This document shows, one piece after another, positions 7,670 to 16,195 of a DNA stretch of 64,000 nt. Under the pieces are notes generated by a model. That model was not told the DNA's origin. It did no database searches and saw only the letters and a program-made list of their open reading frames with translations. The translations under genes and the position numbers were made by a program. The DNA comes from JAFEBO01 sp036392375. GTDB lineage: Bacteria > Planctomycetota > Phycisphaerae > Phycisphaerales > UBA1924. The stretch is from NCBI GenBank assembly GCA_036392375.1, contig DASVYC010000046.1, positions 1 to 64,000 of the forward strand. The letters are read 5' to 3'. Position 1 is the first letter of the stretch, and each line of letters starts with the position of its first letter.

Positions 7670-8113
7670 TCAGGATCCGAATATCCAGAGCGCGATGACC
7701 GCAATCGTCACGGTGGATTGGGCGACGACGCTGATCACGCCGCTGAGAATCAGCACCGACGTCAGAAACACCCAGAACTCGCCGGGTGCCGCTCGAACCC
7801 GGACATGCCGCCGAAACCCAATCGCGGCGACGCCGACTGCGGCGAGAGTGCTTGCTGGCACGACAAGCAGAAGGATCGCCGGTTGGCTCCGGGGAAGCGA
7901 GGCGAGGACCGGGAGCGTGAGCATGCTGCCGACCATGGCGACGAGTGCTCCGCTCCACGCAGCGCTGCGTAGCACCGACCGGCGCCATTGACGTTGCTTC
8001 AGGAAGTATGTGGACGCCAGAGATCCGCACTCCGGGCACGTCCCCGACTCTTCGCCCTTGGCGAACATCGGGGAGAGGTCGTAGCCGCAGTTTCGGCAGT
8101 AGAGTTTCCGCAT
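7670..8113 (-). CDS. Zinc-ribbon membrane protein
   Basis: The 147-residue protein starts MRKLYCRNCGYDLSPMFAKG and continues TCPECGS, giving C-x2-C...C-x2-C zinc-ribbon knuckles at residues 6-30. A basic segment and three hydrophobic segments follow (SAAWSGALVAMVGSMLTLPV, ILLLVVPASTLAAVGVAAIG, FWVFLTSVLILSGVISVVAQ). The CRNCGYDL ribbon fused to membrane helices is common among planctomycete proteins of unknown function. It faces the dihydroorotate dehydrogenase gene divergently across about 25 bp, and their promoters must overlap. Confidence 0.75.
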   Translation of the reverse strand: MRKLYCRNCGYDLSPMFAKGEESGTCPECGSLASTYFLKQRQWRRSVLRSAAWSGALVAMVGSMLTLPVLASLPRSQPAILLLVVPASTLAAVGVAAIGFRRHVRVRAAPGEFWVFLTSVLILSGVISVVAQSTVTIAVIALWIFGS

Positions 8114-8137
8114 CCCGCGGGAGGATATCGTCTGCTC

Positions 8138-9175
8138 GTGCCCTTTCCCTCCCTCGCCACCAACCTCGCCGGGCTCGACCTCGCCTCGCCGCTGATTCTC
8201 GCCGCGGGCACGGCCGGGTACGTCGACGAACTCGACGGCGTGACTGATCTCTCTGCTTCCGGCGGCGTCGGTGCGGTGGTCACCAAGTCGATCACCCGCG
8301 AAAGCCGCGAGGGGAACGCGACGTGGCGGATCATCGAGCACAAGGCGGGGATGCTGAACGCGATCGGGCTAGCGAATGTCGGGCTGGATGCGTTTGGGCG
8401 CGACGTTGTTCCCACGATCGACGCGTTCGTCCGCCGCGGCGGGGCGAAGGTCATCGGCTCCATCTCCGGCTTCTCGATCGACGAGTTTGTCGCGGTCGCC
8501 GCGGCGATGGATGCCGTCGAGGCAATCCCGGCCGTGGAACTCAACGTCAGTTGCCCCAACGTGAAGCACGGCTGCGAGTTCGGCAGTGATCCGGCGCTCC
8601 TCAGCGAACTGGTCCGCGAAGTACGCCGAGTCCTCACCCGCACGCGGCTGTTTGTCAAAATCTCGCCGACCGTCATCGGCCTGCGCACCGGCGCCAGTAA
8701 GGACACGACTCGCAACTACCGCGGCGAGGGCGTCGTCGCCGTCTGCGAAGCCTCGATCGAGAGCGGCGCTCAGCCCAGCGGACCCAACCAGCGCCCCGGC
8801 GCCGATGCGATGGTGATCGCCAACACCATGCCCGCAATGGCCATCGACGTGCACACCCGCAAGCCCCGTCTCTCCCGCGGCAGCGGCGGGCTTTCCGGGC
8901 CCGCGATCCATCCCATCGCGGTCAAACTGGTGCACGACGCGTACACCGGCATCTGCCGCGAGACCAAAACGCCGATCATCGGACTCGGCGGTGTCACCGG
9001 CTGGGACGACGCGGCGGAGTTCATCCTCGCCGGCGCGTCCGCCGTGGCGATCGGCACCGCTCTCTTCGCCGATCCGCGCGCACCCAAACGCATCGCCAAA
9101 GGCCTCGATGCCTGGGTGCGTGAACAACGCGAGCAGAACATCGCCGAGTTGATCGGCGCGGTGGAGAAAGCATGA
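8138..9175 (+). CDS. pyrD: Dihydroorotate dehydrogenase (class 1-like)
   Basis: This flavoenzyme oxidises dihydroorotate to orotate in de novo pyrimidine synthesis. The GTG start is chosen from GGGAGGA at 8119-8125 and gives VPFPSLATNLAGLDLASPLI, 345 residues. Family marks are LASPLILAAGTAGY, the FMN/substrate segment VELNVSCPNVKHG with catalytic-base Cys139, FVKISPTVIGL, DAMVIANTM, SGPAIHPIAVKLV and GLGGVTGWDDAAEFILAGAS near the phosphate site. NVSCPNVKHG with a Cys base points to class 1B. The PyrK electron-transfer partner is not adjacent. Relative to textbook DHODs there is an insertion of about 30 residues after VKISPTVIGL (RTGASKDTTRNYRGEGVVAV...). The stop overlaps the next start by 4 bp. 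Confidence 0.88.
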   Translation: MPFPSLATNLAGLDLASPLILAAGTAGYVDELDGVTDLSASGGVGAVVTKSITRESREGNATWRIIEHKAGMLNAIGLANVGLDAFGRDVVPTIDAFVRRGGAKVIGSISGFSIDEFVAVAAAMDAVEAIPAVELNVSCPNVKHGCEFGSDPALLSELVREVRRVLTRTRLFVKISPTVIGLRTGASKDTTRNYRGEGVVAVCEASIESGAQPSGPNQRPGADAMVIANTMPAMAIDVHTRKPRLSRGSGGLSGPAIHPIAVKLVHDAYTGICRETKTPIIGLGGVTGWDDAAEFILAGASAVAIGTALFADPRAPKRIAKGLDAWVREQREQNIAELIGAVEKA

Positions 9176-10023
9176 CCGCGGGCCTGCTGGTGACCCTGCT
9201 CTTCGGTTCGGCGCTGGTCGCCGGCTTCGCGGGTGCGCTGACGGGCTTGGGCGGCGGAGTCGTGCTGATACCCATCATGGTGCTGCTCTTCGGCATCGAC
9301 CTGCGCTACGCCGTCGGCGCATCGCTCATCGCGGTGATCGCGACGAGCTCCGGTGCCGCGGCGGCGTTCATCAAGGAGGGGTACACCAACGTCCGCGTCG
9401 GTGTGCTGCTCGAAGTCGCAACCGTGCTCGGCGCGATCGCCGGCGCCGTCATCGCGGCGTACGTCAGCAAAGACCTGATCGCCGTCGTCTTCTCGTGTGC
9501 GCTCTTCTGGAGCGCGTACACCACGCTGCGGCCGCTGAAGCCCCTGCCGCCGGACACGCACCCCGACCGCGTGAGCCAGTACTTCCGCCTCGATTCGGAG
9601 TATCCAACCAAGAGCCCGGACGGCACGCCGATGATGACCGCGTACCGCGTGCACGCGGTGCCGGGTGCGTTGGCGATCATGCTCGGGGCCGGCGTGCTCA
9701 GCGCGTTGGTCGGCATCGGCAGCGGCATCGTCAAAGTCTTCGCGATGGATCGGCTGATGCGACTGCCCTTCAAGGTCAGCACGACGACCAGCAACTTCAT
9801 GATCGGCGTCACCGCGGCGGCCAGCGCTGGCGTTTACCTGCAACGCGGGCAGATCGAGCCTGCGATTGCGGCACCGATCGCGGTGGGCGCTCTCGGCGGC
9901 TCGCTCGTCGGGGCGCGGGTGCTGCCGCGGATCAAGACGCTCTGGCTCCGCCGCCTCTTCGCGGTCCTCGTAATCTGCGCGGGTGTTGAGCTCCTCCGCC
10001 GCGTCATCCAGGGGGGCATGTGA
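9172..10023 (+). CDS. TauE/SafE-family membrane permease
   Basis: The 283 residues hold about eight membrane segments. The family's paired glycine-rich motifs are present in both halves: FAGALTGLGGGVVLIPIMVL near the N-terminus and GVLSALVGIGSGIVKVFAMD near residue 180. TauE/SafE proteins export or import sulfur-containing organic anions (sulfite, sulfoacetate) or other small anions. The substrate here cannot be read from sequence. A soluble loop (about residues 120-160) separates the halves. The gene overlaps pyrD by 4 bp (ATGA) and is followed directly by a DUF1634-like membrane protein, a pairing seen for this permease family. Confidence 0.88.
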   Translation: MTAGLLVTLLFGSALVAGFAGALTGLGGGVVLIPIMVLLFGIDLRYAVGASLIAVIATSSGAAAAFIKEGYTNVRVGVLLEVATVLGAIAGAVIAAYVSKDLIAVVFSCALFWSAYTTLRPLKPLPPDTHPDRVSQYFRLDSEYPTKSPDGTPMMTAYRVHAVPGALAIMLGAGVLSALVGIGSGIVKVFAMDRLMRLPFKVSTTTSNFMIGVTAAASAGVYLQRGQIEPAIAAPIAVGALGGSLVGARVLPRIKTLWLRRLFAVLVICAGVELLRRVIQGGM

Positions 10024-10454
10024 TGAACGATTCTGGTTCCTCTTCCACTGCGGGCGCATCCCCATCGCCGGCCAACACGGCCCCGGTTGAACACGCCACA
10101 GAAGTGCGTCTCTCTCAACTGCTGACGCTCGGCACCTCGATCTCCGCGGCCGTCATTCTCCTCGGACTCGCGATATACCTGTGGCGGCATGCGAGCGAGC
10201 GGCTTGATTTCACCGCATTCCGCACCCACGACACCGAGCTCAATGCGCCGTCCACGATCCTCACGATGGCTCTCTCTCTCAACGGGATCGCAGTTATGCA
10301 GCTCGGCGTGCTGCTGCTCGTGCTCACCCCGATCGCTCGGGTAGCGTTCACGCTTGTGATATTCCTGGTTCGGCGTGACTGGCTGTACGTCGCGATCGCC
10401 GCGGTCGTGCTCGTGGTGCTGAGCCTTGGGTTGGTGGGATTCCGTCTGCACTGA
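10023..10454 (+). CDS. DUF1634-like integral membrane protein
   Basis: The 143 residues have a disordered N-terminus (Ser/Ala/Pro-rich, about 1-25) and three membrane segments (LLTLGTSISAAVILLGLAIY, VLLLVLTPIARVAFTLVIFL, WLYVAIAAVVLVVLSLGLVG). Proteins of the DUF1634 type are usually encoded directly after TauE/SafE permeases and are thought to be accessory subunits. That context is what supports the call. The start shares the 3' end of the upstream gene. A GTG at 10020 in the same frame is an equally possible start. Confidence 0.75.
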   Translation: MNDSGSSSTAGASPSPANTAPVEHATEVRLSQLLTLGTSISAAVILLGLAIYLWRHASERLDFTAFRTHDTELNAPSTILTMALSLNGIAVMQLGVLLLVLTPIARVAFTLVIFLVRRDWLYVAIAAVVLVVLSLGLVGFRLH

Positions 10455-10576
10455 GAGAGCAATCGTCACGACCGGCGTCCGTGGAGCCTCGCCCGTCAGG
10501 GCGGGGTCGCGGGTGCGTCCGTGCGTCGCTGCGACCTCCCGCTTGCGCGAGAGGCTCTACGCGGAGAAAGCCGGCG

Positions 10577-12568
10577 CTACTGCCTCGCATCCAACTCCGC
10601 CCACCGCTCAAACAGCGTCGCGACCTTCGCCTGCGCCGCCGCGAACGCCCGCGACACTTCCTCGAACTTTTTGTAGTCCCCGATCACACCGGGATCGTTC
10701 ATCTGCGCTTCGAGCTGCTTGGCAAGCTCCTCGGTGCGATGAATCTCCGGCTCGATATCAGCCAGCTCGCGCTGCTCTTTGTACGTGAGCTTCTTCTTGT
10801 TCGCGGCCGTTGTTGCGACCGTCGCGCTTCCGCCACCCGACTCTCCGGGCGATCCGACGGAGGCCGCTGTCGCTCCTGACGCGTTGCCTGTTCCGGACGG
10901 CTTCGCCTTCGCCGCCCGCTTGGCGGCTTGTGACGCGCGCTCCCACTGCGCGTAATCCACAAAGTGTCGCGCTTCGCCGTCCTCGCCGAAGCCGATCGCC
11001 AGGATGTGCGTCGACAACCGCGCGAGCATCGCGCGATCGTGCGTCACCAGCACCACCGCACCCGGGAACTCTTCCAGGCTCTCTTCCAGCACCTCGAGCG
11101 ACGGAATGTCTAGGTCGTTCGTCGGCTCGTCCAGCACCAGCACATCCGCCGGCTCCAGCATCAGCCTCGCGATGTGGATCCGCGCCTGCTCGCCGCCGCT
11201 GAGCGACCGCACCGGCTGCTTCAGCTGCTCGGCACGGAACAGGAACTTCCGTGCCCAGGTGTTTATGTGCAGCGTCCGCCCGCGGTAGATCACCGCGTCG
11301 GAGTTCGGGCTCATCGCGTCCCCCAGCGTCATCGCCGGATCGATCTCCGTGCGGTGCTGGCTGAACACCACCGTCCGCAATTTGTCCGCCCGCTTCACCG
11401 TGCCCGGCGGCGGCAGCCCCGGAGGCAGATTCACCGCCTCCGCCGCCGCCTTCACGGCCTGCGGCGACGGCGCATCCGGCTGAATCTCCCCCGTCAGCAC
11501 CTTGATCAGCGTCGACTTCCCGCTGCCGTTGCGTCCTAGCAAGCCCAGCCTCTGCCCGGGCGACAGCACCAGATCCACATCGCGGAAGAGCACTTTGTCG
11601 CCGTACGCCTTGCTCACCGCCCGCGCGACAATCAGCTTCTGCGTCAGCCGCCCCGTCGCTTCCCAATCGATCGACGTCGCCTTGTTCGCGGCGTTGCGCT
11701 CCCGCAGCTCCGCCAACTCATCCATCCGCTCGTACGACGCATCGATGCGGCTCTTGGACTTGGTCCGCCGCGCCTGCGCCCCGCGCCCCAACCACCGCAG
11801 ATCCTCGCGCACCTGATTCGCCAGCGCCTGCTCCTGCCGCGCTTGGCCGTCAAGGAACTCGCTCTTGCGCCGCAGGAACTCGCTGTAGTCCCCGTCGATC
11901 GCGAACAGCCCTTGCGGGTACTGCCTCGACAACTCCGCGATCCGTGTCGCCACGCTCTCAAGAAACTCGCGATCGTGCGTCACCACCACACTCGCGAACG
12001 GCCCATCGCCCAGCCCCGCGCCAAGGCCGTTCGTCAGCACATCCTCGAGCCAGTCAATCCCCTCCACATCCAGATGGTTCGTCGGCTCGTCGAGCAGCAA
12101 GCAGTCCGGCAGCTTCGCCAGCTCCCGGGCGATCGCCAGCCGCTTGCGCTGCCCGCCCGACAGCGACGCCGCGGGCTGATCGAGATCCACAAAGCCCACG
12201 CGATCCAGCGTCAGCGTCGCCGCCAGCTCCGCCTCGTGCTCATCATGCAAGTGCGCCGGCGCATTCGCCCCACCCCGCTTCATGCACGCCAACAGCTCAT
12301 CCAGCACCGCCGACCGCACCGTTGCCCCGTCCTCGAACGCGTCCTTCTGAGGCACATACGCCACCCGCACCCCCTTGCGGATCACCACCTCCCCCGTATC
12401 CGCCCGATCCTGCCCCGCGAGGATGCGCAGCAGTGTGGACTTCCCGCTGCCATTGGGCCCGATGAGCGCCAGCCGCTCGCGATCGTGCACCGAGATCGAG
12501 ATCTCATCAAAGAGATGCCGCGACGCGATGGTCTTGGTGAGCGATTGGGCGGAGAGAAGGGAAGCCAT
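10577..12568 (-). CDS. uup: ABC-F family ATPase (Uup-like)
   Basis: ABC-F proteins are soluble tandem ATPases that act on the ribosome or on DNA rather than as transporters. The 663-residue protein has two ABC domains. The first has Walker A ALIGPNGSGKSTLLRILAGQ, signature LSGGQRKRLAIARELA and Walker B CLLLDEPTNHLD. The second has GLLGRNGSGKSTLIKVLTGE, SLSGGEQARIHIARLM and VLVLDEPTNDLD. The linker is EFLRRKSEFLDGQARQEQAL with a basic ARRTKSKSRID segment. A C-terminal coiled coil (TYKEQRELADIEPEIHRTEE to the end) after a Gly/Ala/Ser-rich hinge is typical of Uup, which is linked to transposon excision and DNA branch-migration phenotypes. No membrane domain is present. The start is the ATG before ASLLSAQSLTK. 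Confidence 0.9.
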   Translation of the reverse strand: MASLLSAQSLTKTIASRHLFDEISISVHDRERLALIGPNGSGKSTLLRILAGQDRADTGEVVIRKGVRVAYVPQKDAFEDGATVRSAVLDELLACMKRGGANAPAHLHDEHEAELAATLTLDRVGFVDLDQPAASLSGGQRKRLAIARELAKLPDCLLLDEPTNHLDVEGIDWLEDVLTNGLGAGLGDGPFASVVVTHDREFLESVATRIAELSRQYPQGLFAIDGDYSEFLRRKSEFLDGQARQEQALANQVREDLRWLGRGAQARRTKSKSRIDASYERMDELAELRERNAANKATSIDWEATGRLTQKLIVARAVSKAYGDKVLFRDVDLVLSPGQRLGLLGRNGSGKSTLIKVLTGEIQPDAPSPQAVKAAAEAVNLPPGLPPPGTVKRADKLRTVVFSQHRTEIDPAMTLGDAMSPNSDAVIYRGRTLHINTWARKFLFRAEQLKQPVRSLSGGEQARIHIARLMLEPADVLVLDEPTNDLDIPSLEVLEESLEEFPGAVVLVTHDRAMLARLSTHILAIGFGEDGEARHFVDYAQWERASQAAKRAAKAKPSGTGNASGATAASVGSPGESGGGSATVATTAANKKKLTYKEQRELADIEPEIHRTEELAKQLEAQMNDPGVIGDYKKFEEVSRAFAAAQAKVATLFERWAELDARQ

Positions 12569-12570
12569 TT

Positions 12571-12609
12571 GGGGTGTGGGGGTTGGGGTGGGGGTTGTGG
12601 TGGGGCGGG
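12571..12609 (+). other. G-rich tract with G-quadruplex pattern upstream of the ABC-F gene
   Basis: On the plus strand several runs of 3-5 G are separated by 1-5 nt (12571-12609). The minus-strand leader of the ABC-F gene is therefore C-rich directly before its ATG. Confidence 0.6.
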
Positions 12610-12771
12610 AAGCGGGAAGGCGTGAGGGCGGAGTGGTGGGGACCGCAAGAGCCGGGGAAAGTAGGGGCTGCCGCGGGCGGGACGGTCTCCACACGTTCTG
12701 AACTCAATCAAAGGTCCAGTAACCCTGCCGGGAGCCGCATCAAGGCGCGCCGTCTTGTACGGCATCCGTGG

Positions 12772-12800
12772 TTGCAACACCGCGATCGTTTCAGTACGCT
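12772..12800 (+). promoter_or_regulatory. Sigma-70-like promoter of the pseudopilin-like pair
   Basis: TTGCAA (12772-12777), a 17-bp spacer and TACGCT (12795-12800) lie about 60 bp before the ATG at 12863. Confidence 0.5.
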
Positions 12801-12862
12801 CTGCACGGAAGCTCGCGAGCGGTGCGAAGCGTTGGTCGGGGGTCCTCATCTCGGAGATCCAA

Positions 12863-13969
12863 ATGAAGACGCAGGGTCGTGGTTTCACGATGGTCGATCT
12901 GGTGGTCGCGATCGGCGTCGCCGGGGTGCTGTCCGCCGTGGGCGTGCCCGCGGTGCGGACGGCAACGAGCGACAACGCGCTGCAGCGCTGCCGCTACAAC
13001 CTCCGCGGCCTCGCTCAGGGCAGCGCGATGTACACCGAAGACTTCGGAGGGCGGATGTGGGCGCTGAGTTGGCGGCAGGGGATGGAACATCCGGACGGGC
13101 CGCTTGGAGGGTTTGAAGATGACATGCAGGCACAGTCGTATCAGGCAACGCACGCGCTTCGCCGCGTGCTGAATGTGACACAGCAGCAACTACCTGTTCC
13201 GTCGCGTTGGACTCCGACGATCAACTACTCACACACCGTGTTGCTCGACTACCTCGGGGCTCGGCAGCCCCTGACCGCCTTTACATGTCCATCAGATGGA
13301 CCGCGGGCACAGTGGCTCCGAGGTGACTATTCAAACATTCCACCCAATCCTGGGGATGGAGCCGGTCCGACAATCGGACGCTGGCTGGGTTCCACCAGTT
13401 ATACCTATTCCCCATACCAGTGGATGCCCGACCGGCAGGTTTCCTATCCGTACTTCAGTGGGACGAGGCTTTCACCCACGGCGTTTCCAAACGCGTCCGA
13501 CATCAGTTACTGGGAAATCTGGCCGTATCCAGTCGCCACCGGATGGTGGGGTCCAAGACCCGCGAGCGATGTGCGCTTTCCGTCCCAAAAGGTTGCGATG
13601 TTTGACGAGATCGCACGTCACAACGGGGCACAGCTCTATTACGGATATTTGTCTGCCTCTCAGGACTTGGCGTTTTACGACGGATCGATCCGGTGGTATC
13701 GAACCGATGCGACGAATCCGGGATGGAACTCGGACTCGCAGCAATCGCGGAGCAATATGCTGCGAAGGTTCTCTCACCGGAAGGTTGCCGACTACCTCGG
13801 CGGCCTCCCCGGCGGTGTCACGTCCGCAACCTTCCCCGCCGGCTGGTTCCGCTGGACCCGCGGCGGCCTCCTCGGCTGGGACGTCCCCCGCCTCTCCAGC
13901 ATGGTCGGCAAGCCGCCCAGCGCTTCGGTAGTCGAGAACGAACTCGACACCCGCAGCGGGCAGTGGTAG
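12863..13969 (+). CDS. Pseudopilin-like protein with C-terminal DG motif, paralog 1
   Basis: The 368-residue protein starts MKTQGRGFTMVDLVVAIGVA followed by GVLSAVGVPAV, a type IV prepilin-like N-terminus (basic leader, G|F-T-x-x-D-L, one hydrophobic helix). Position +5 is Asp instead of the usual Glu. The rest is a large globular domain, and the conserved end has FDEIARHNGAQ, LAFYDGSIRWYRTDATNPGW and AGWFRWTRGGLLGWDVPRLS. This fits the planctomycete/verrucomicrobial pseudopilin-like class with a His...Asp-Gly motif. Their role is unclear (exported surface or secretion-associated proteins). It is followed 25 bp later by a close paralog. Confidence 0.8.
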   Translation: MKTQGRGFTMVDLVVAIGVAGVLSAVGVPAVRTATSDNALQRCRYNLRGLAQGSAMYTEDFGGRMWALSWRQGMEHPDGPLGGFEDDMQAQSYQATHALRRVLNVTQQQLPVPSRWTPTINYSHTVLLDYLGARQPLTAFTCPSDGPRAQWLRGDYSNIPPNPGDGAGPTIGRWLGSTSYTYSPYQWMPDRQVSYPYFSGTRLSPTAFPNASDISYWEIWPYPVATGWWGPRPASDVRFPSQKVAMFDEIARHNGAQLYYGYLSASQDLAFYDGSIRWYRTDATNPGWNSDSQQSRSNMLRRFSHRKVADYLGGLPGGVTSATFPAGWFRWTRGGLLGWDVPRLSSMVGKPPSASVVENELDTRSGQW

Positions 13970-13994
13970 ATCTCGTCTCCAGAAAAGCATCCCG

Positions 13995-15122
13995 ATGAGC
14001 ATCGCCATGAACACCCGCCCCGCCTTCACCCTCCTCGATCTCATCGCCTGCATCGGCCTCGCGGCCGTCGTCTCCGCCGTCGGCGTCCCCGCCGTCCGCA
14101 CCGCGACCAGCGACAACGCGCTGCAGCGGTGCCGCTACAACCTCCGCGGCCTCGCCCAGGGCAGTGCGATGTACACCGAGGACTTCGGCGGGCGGATGTG
14201 GGCCATGAGTTGGCGCGAGGGCATGATCGATCCGGTGGGCCAGTTCGCATACCCAGACGACATGTCCGCTCAGGGATTTCAAACCGGTTATGCGATCCGT
14301 CGCGTGAGGAACCTACAGGCGAGCAAGACACCGATCCCGCCCGGCTGGACACCAACACTTCTGTACTCCCACATCGCGCTGCTCGATTACATTGGCGCGA
14401 AAATGCCCACGACGCCGTTCGTTTGTCCGTTGGACACGCGACGTGCCAAGTGGGTCGCGGGAGACTACAGCGATCTTCCCGGTGCGTTCGGCGACGGCGG
14501 CGAAACCGGCAACTGGCGGCTACCCGCGACGATGACGTACATTGCGACCGTTTATCAGTGGATGCCAGACCGCCAGGTCAGCTACATCAATCGTTTCGGT
14601 CGGATCGTGAAGTCTCCGACGGCGTTTCCAAGCTCTTCGAACATTCTTTCGTGGCAGTATGACCCCGGCAACGGTCCAGCCGACACCGGTTGGTGGGGTC
14701 CCAAGCTCGCAAGCTCGGTGCGTTACCCGTCGCAGAAAGTCTTCATGTTTGACGAGTTTGCTCGGCACAACGGAGCTCAGCGCTACTACGCCTATCCGAC
14801 CGCGGCTCAAGACCTGATGTTCTACGACGGGTCGGTCCGCTTCTACCGAACCGATGCGACGAACCCGGGCTGGAGGCCAAGCTCGGCGACAGACCGTGGA
14901 AACATGCTCCTGCGGTTCTCGTTCACGCGGTTCGCCGATGCGTGGGGCGGCCTCGACAACAACAAACCCAGCGACACCTTAGCCGCCGGCTGGTACCGCT
15001 GGACCCGCGGCGGCCTGCTCGGCTGGGACGTCCCGCGGCTGTCATCCATGGTCGGCAAGCCGCCGAGCACGTCCGTGGTGGAGAATGAGCTGGACACCGG
15101 CCCGGCGACGGGAAGCTGGTAA
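13995..15122 (+). CDS. Pseudopilin-like protein with C-terminal DG motif, paralog 2
   Basis: The 375-residue protein starts MSIAMNTRPAFTLLDLIACI, with ATG 14007 as an alternative start. The leader reads A|FTLLDL, so the -1 Gly is replaced by Ala and the +5 Glu by Asp. The segments GVPAVRTATSDNALQRCRYN and LRGLAQGSAMYTEDFGGRMW, and the C-terminal RWTRGGLLGWDVPRLSSMVG, are virtually identical to paralog 1, while the middle has diverged (short blocks conserved: YQWMPDRQVSY, SPTAFP, GWWGPK). This is a tandem duplication with strong conservation at the ends. The pair probably forms one operon from the promoter at 12772. Confidence 0.8.
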   Translation: MSIAMNTRPAFTLLDLIACIGLAAVVSAVGVPAVRTATSDNALQRCRYNLRGLAQGSAMYTEDFGGRMWAMSWREGMIDPVGQFAYPDDMSAQGFQTGYAIRRVRNLQASKTPIPPGWTPTLLYSHIALLDYIGAKMPTTPFVCPLDTRRAKWVAGDYSDLPGAFGDGGETGNWRLPATMTYIATVYQWMPDRQVSYINRFGRIVKSPTAFPSSSNILSWQYDPGNGPADTGWWGPKLASSVRYPSQKVFMFDEFARHNGAQRYYAYPTAAQDLMFYDGSVRFYRTDATNPGWRPSSATDRGNMLLRFSFTRFADAWGGLDNNKPSDTLAAGWYRWTRGGLLGWDVPRLSSMVGKPPSTSVVENELDTGPATGSW

Positions 15123-15139
15123 CCCCCCCCACCGCTCGC

Positions 15140-15538
15140 TCAACGCTCGCCCGGCGTGAAGCTCATCGCCACCGAGTCCGGGTACACCTCAAACAGCAGC
15201 GTCCCGCGCGTCTTGCGGTCGTAGGTGCGATCCAACATCACCTTGAGCGAGCGCTTGGTGCCGGTGGCGAGCACCCACTCGACCGTGGCCTCGCCGCTGG
15301 CGACGCCGAGGTACTCGGTGAAGTCGCGCCGGTCGCCGGGCAGGATCATGCCGGAGCGGAAGCTGGACTCCTTGAAGTAAACGTGCGAGTTCTGAAAGGT
15401 GTTGTACGTGCGGTTGGCGACCGCGATGGTGAGCTTGGACGGGCCGAAGAGGTCGCCGCAACCGACCGGCGCGAGGGAGACCGCCAGGCTCAAGCCCGCG
15501 AGGATCCAACGACGCGATGGGTGCGGCCGCGTTCGCAC
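15140..15538 (-). CDS. Putative lipoprotein or secreted hypothetical protein
   Basis: The 132-residue protein begins at a GTG (complement of 15536-15538), the only usable start in frame. It begins MRTRPHPSRRWILAGLSLAV and continues SLAPVGCGDLFGPSKLTIAV. A basic n-region and hydrophobic segment end at a cysteine, so a lipoprotein signal is likely, though the lipobox (P-V-G-C) is imperfect. The mature part reads ANRTYNTFQNSHVYFKESSF and MILPGDRRDFTEYLGVASGE, a small beta-rich domain. I do not recognise the family. It is convergent with the pseudopilin gene, only about 18 bp apart. Confidence 0.6.
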   Translation of the reverse strand: MRTRPHPSRRWILAGLSLAVSLAPVGCGDLFGPSKLTIAVANRTYNTFQNSHVYFKESSFRSGMILPGDRRDFTEYLGVASGEATVEWVLATGTKRSLKVMLDRTYDRKTRGTLLFEVYPDSVAMSFTPGER

Positions 15539-15733
15539 ACCGGAGAGATCGACCGGCGCGGCGACTCACTGCGGCTCGCGGCCCGAAAACGCGTTCTGGC
15601 GGGGCCGGGTGCGAGGATCGATCGTGCACCGGCGTCGGCGACCCGCGGAATCTCGGACCTCCACAGATCTTCCTGAAAGCAACGGTGGCCGTTCTCCCTG
15701 GTGCTCGCCACCGGTTGAGCTCGGGACGCGTGA

Positions 15734-16195
15734 TCAGGCGCTGAGCCGCTGCCGCAGCGCGTCCACCGCGGCGCGATGCGTTTCGTCCGCGCCCGGGCCG
15801 CAGACGAGGGCGGCGGCCTTCTCAAAGGCGCTGGGGCAGAGCAGCAGCGCGCCCGGTGTGGCGCCGTGGGCACGCGACAGCGCTTCAAGCGTGGCGCGGT
15901 CCCGGCGTGACAGCCCGAGCCGTCGAAACAGCACACGCGTCGCGTAGCCGGAGGGTCGCAATTCGAGCTCGCGCCAGCGGCTCCACGCGATCGCCGCCGC
16001 GGATGTGGACGCGGCCAGAGCCGACACCGCAATCGCCACGGTCACGACCGTCATCGCTGTGCCGCTGGTAAAGAGCGACCAGCGCGCCGTGTCCCATGGG
16101 CTCGACTCCGAAGCCGCGGCGTCACCTACGAGACCCAAAGGCTCGGCGGCGAGCAGCAGCGGCACGGCCTGCAGCGCGGTAAGCAAGTCGCTCAC
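15734..16195 (-). CDS. Membrane protein of unknown function
   Basis: The 153-residue protein starts at GTG (complement of 16193-16195), overlapping the upstream stop by 4 bp (GTGA), so it is translationally coupled to the HEAT-repeat gene. It has a short hydrophobic N-terminus (MSDLLTALQAVPLLLAAEPL), a membrane segment at about residues 47-70 (MTVVTVAIAVSALAASTSAA), and a cytoplasmic helical C-terminal part (RRDRATLEALSRAHGATPGA, LLLCPSAFEKAAALVCG). The tail resembles a small helical bundle that could pack on HEAT repeats. I know no family. Confidence 0.65.
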   Translation of the reverse strand: MSDLLTALQAVPLLLAAEPLGLVGDAAASESSPWDTARWSLFTSGTAMTVVTVAIAVSALAASTSAAAIAWSRWRELELRPSGYATRVLFRRLGLSRRDRATLEALSRAHGATPGALLLCPSAFEKAAALVCGPGADETHRAAVDALRQRLSA

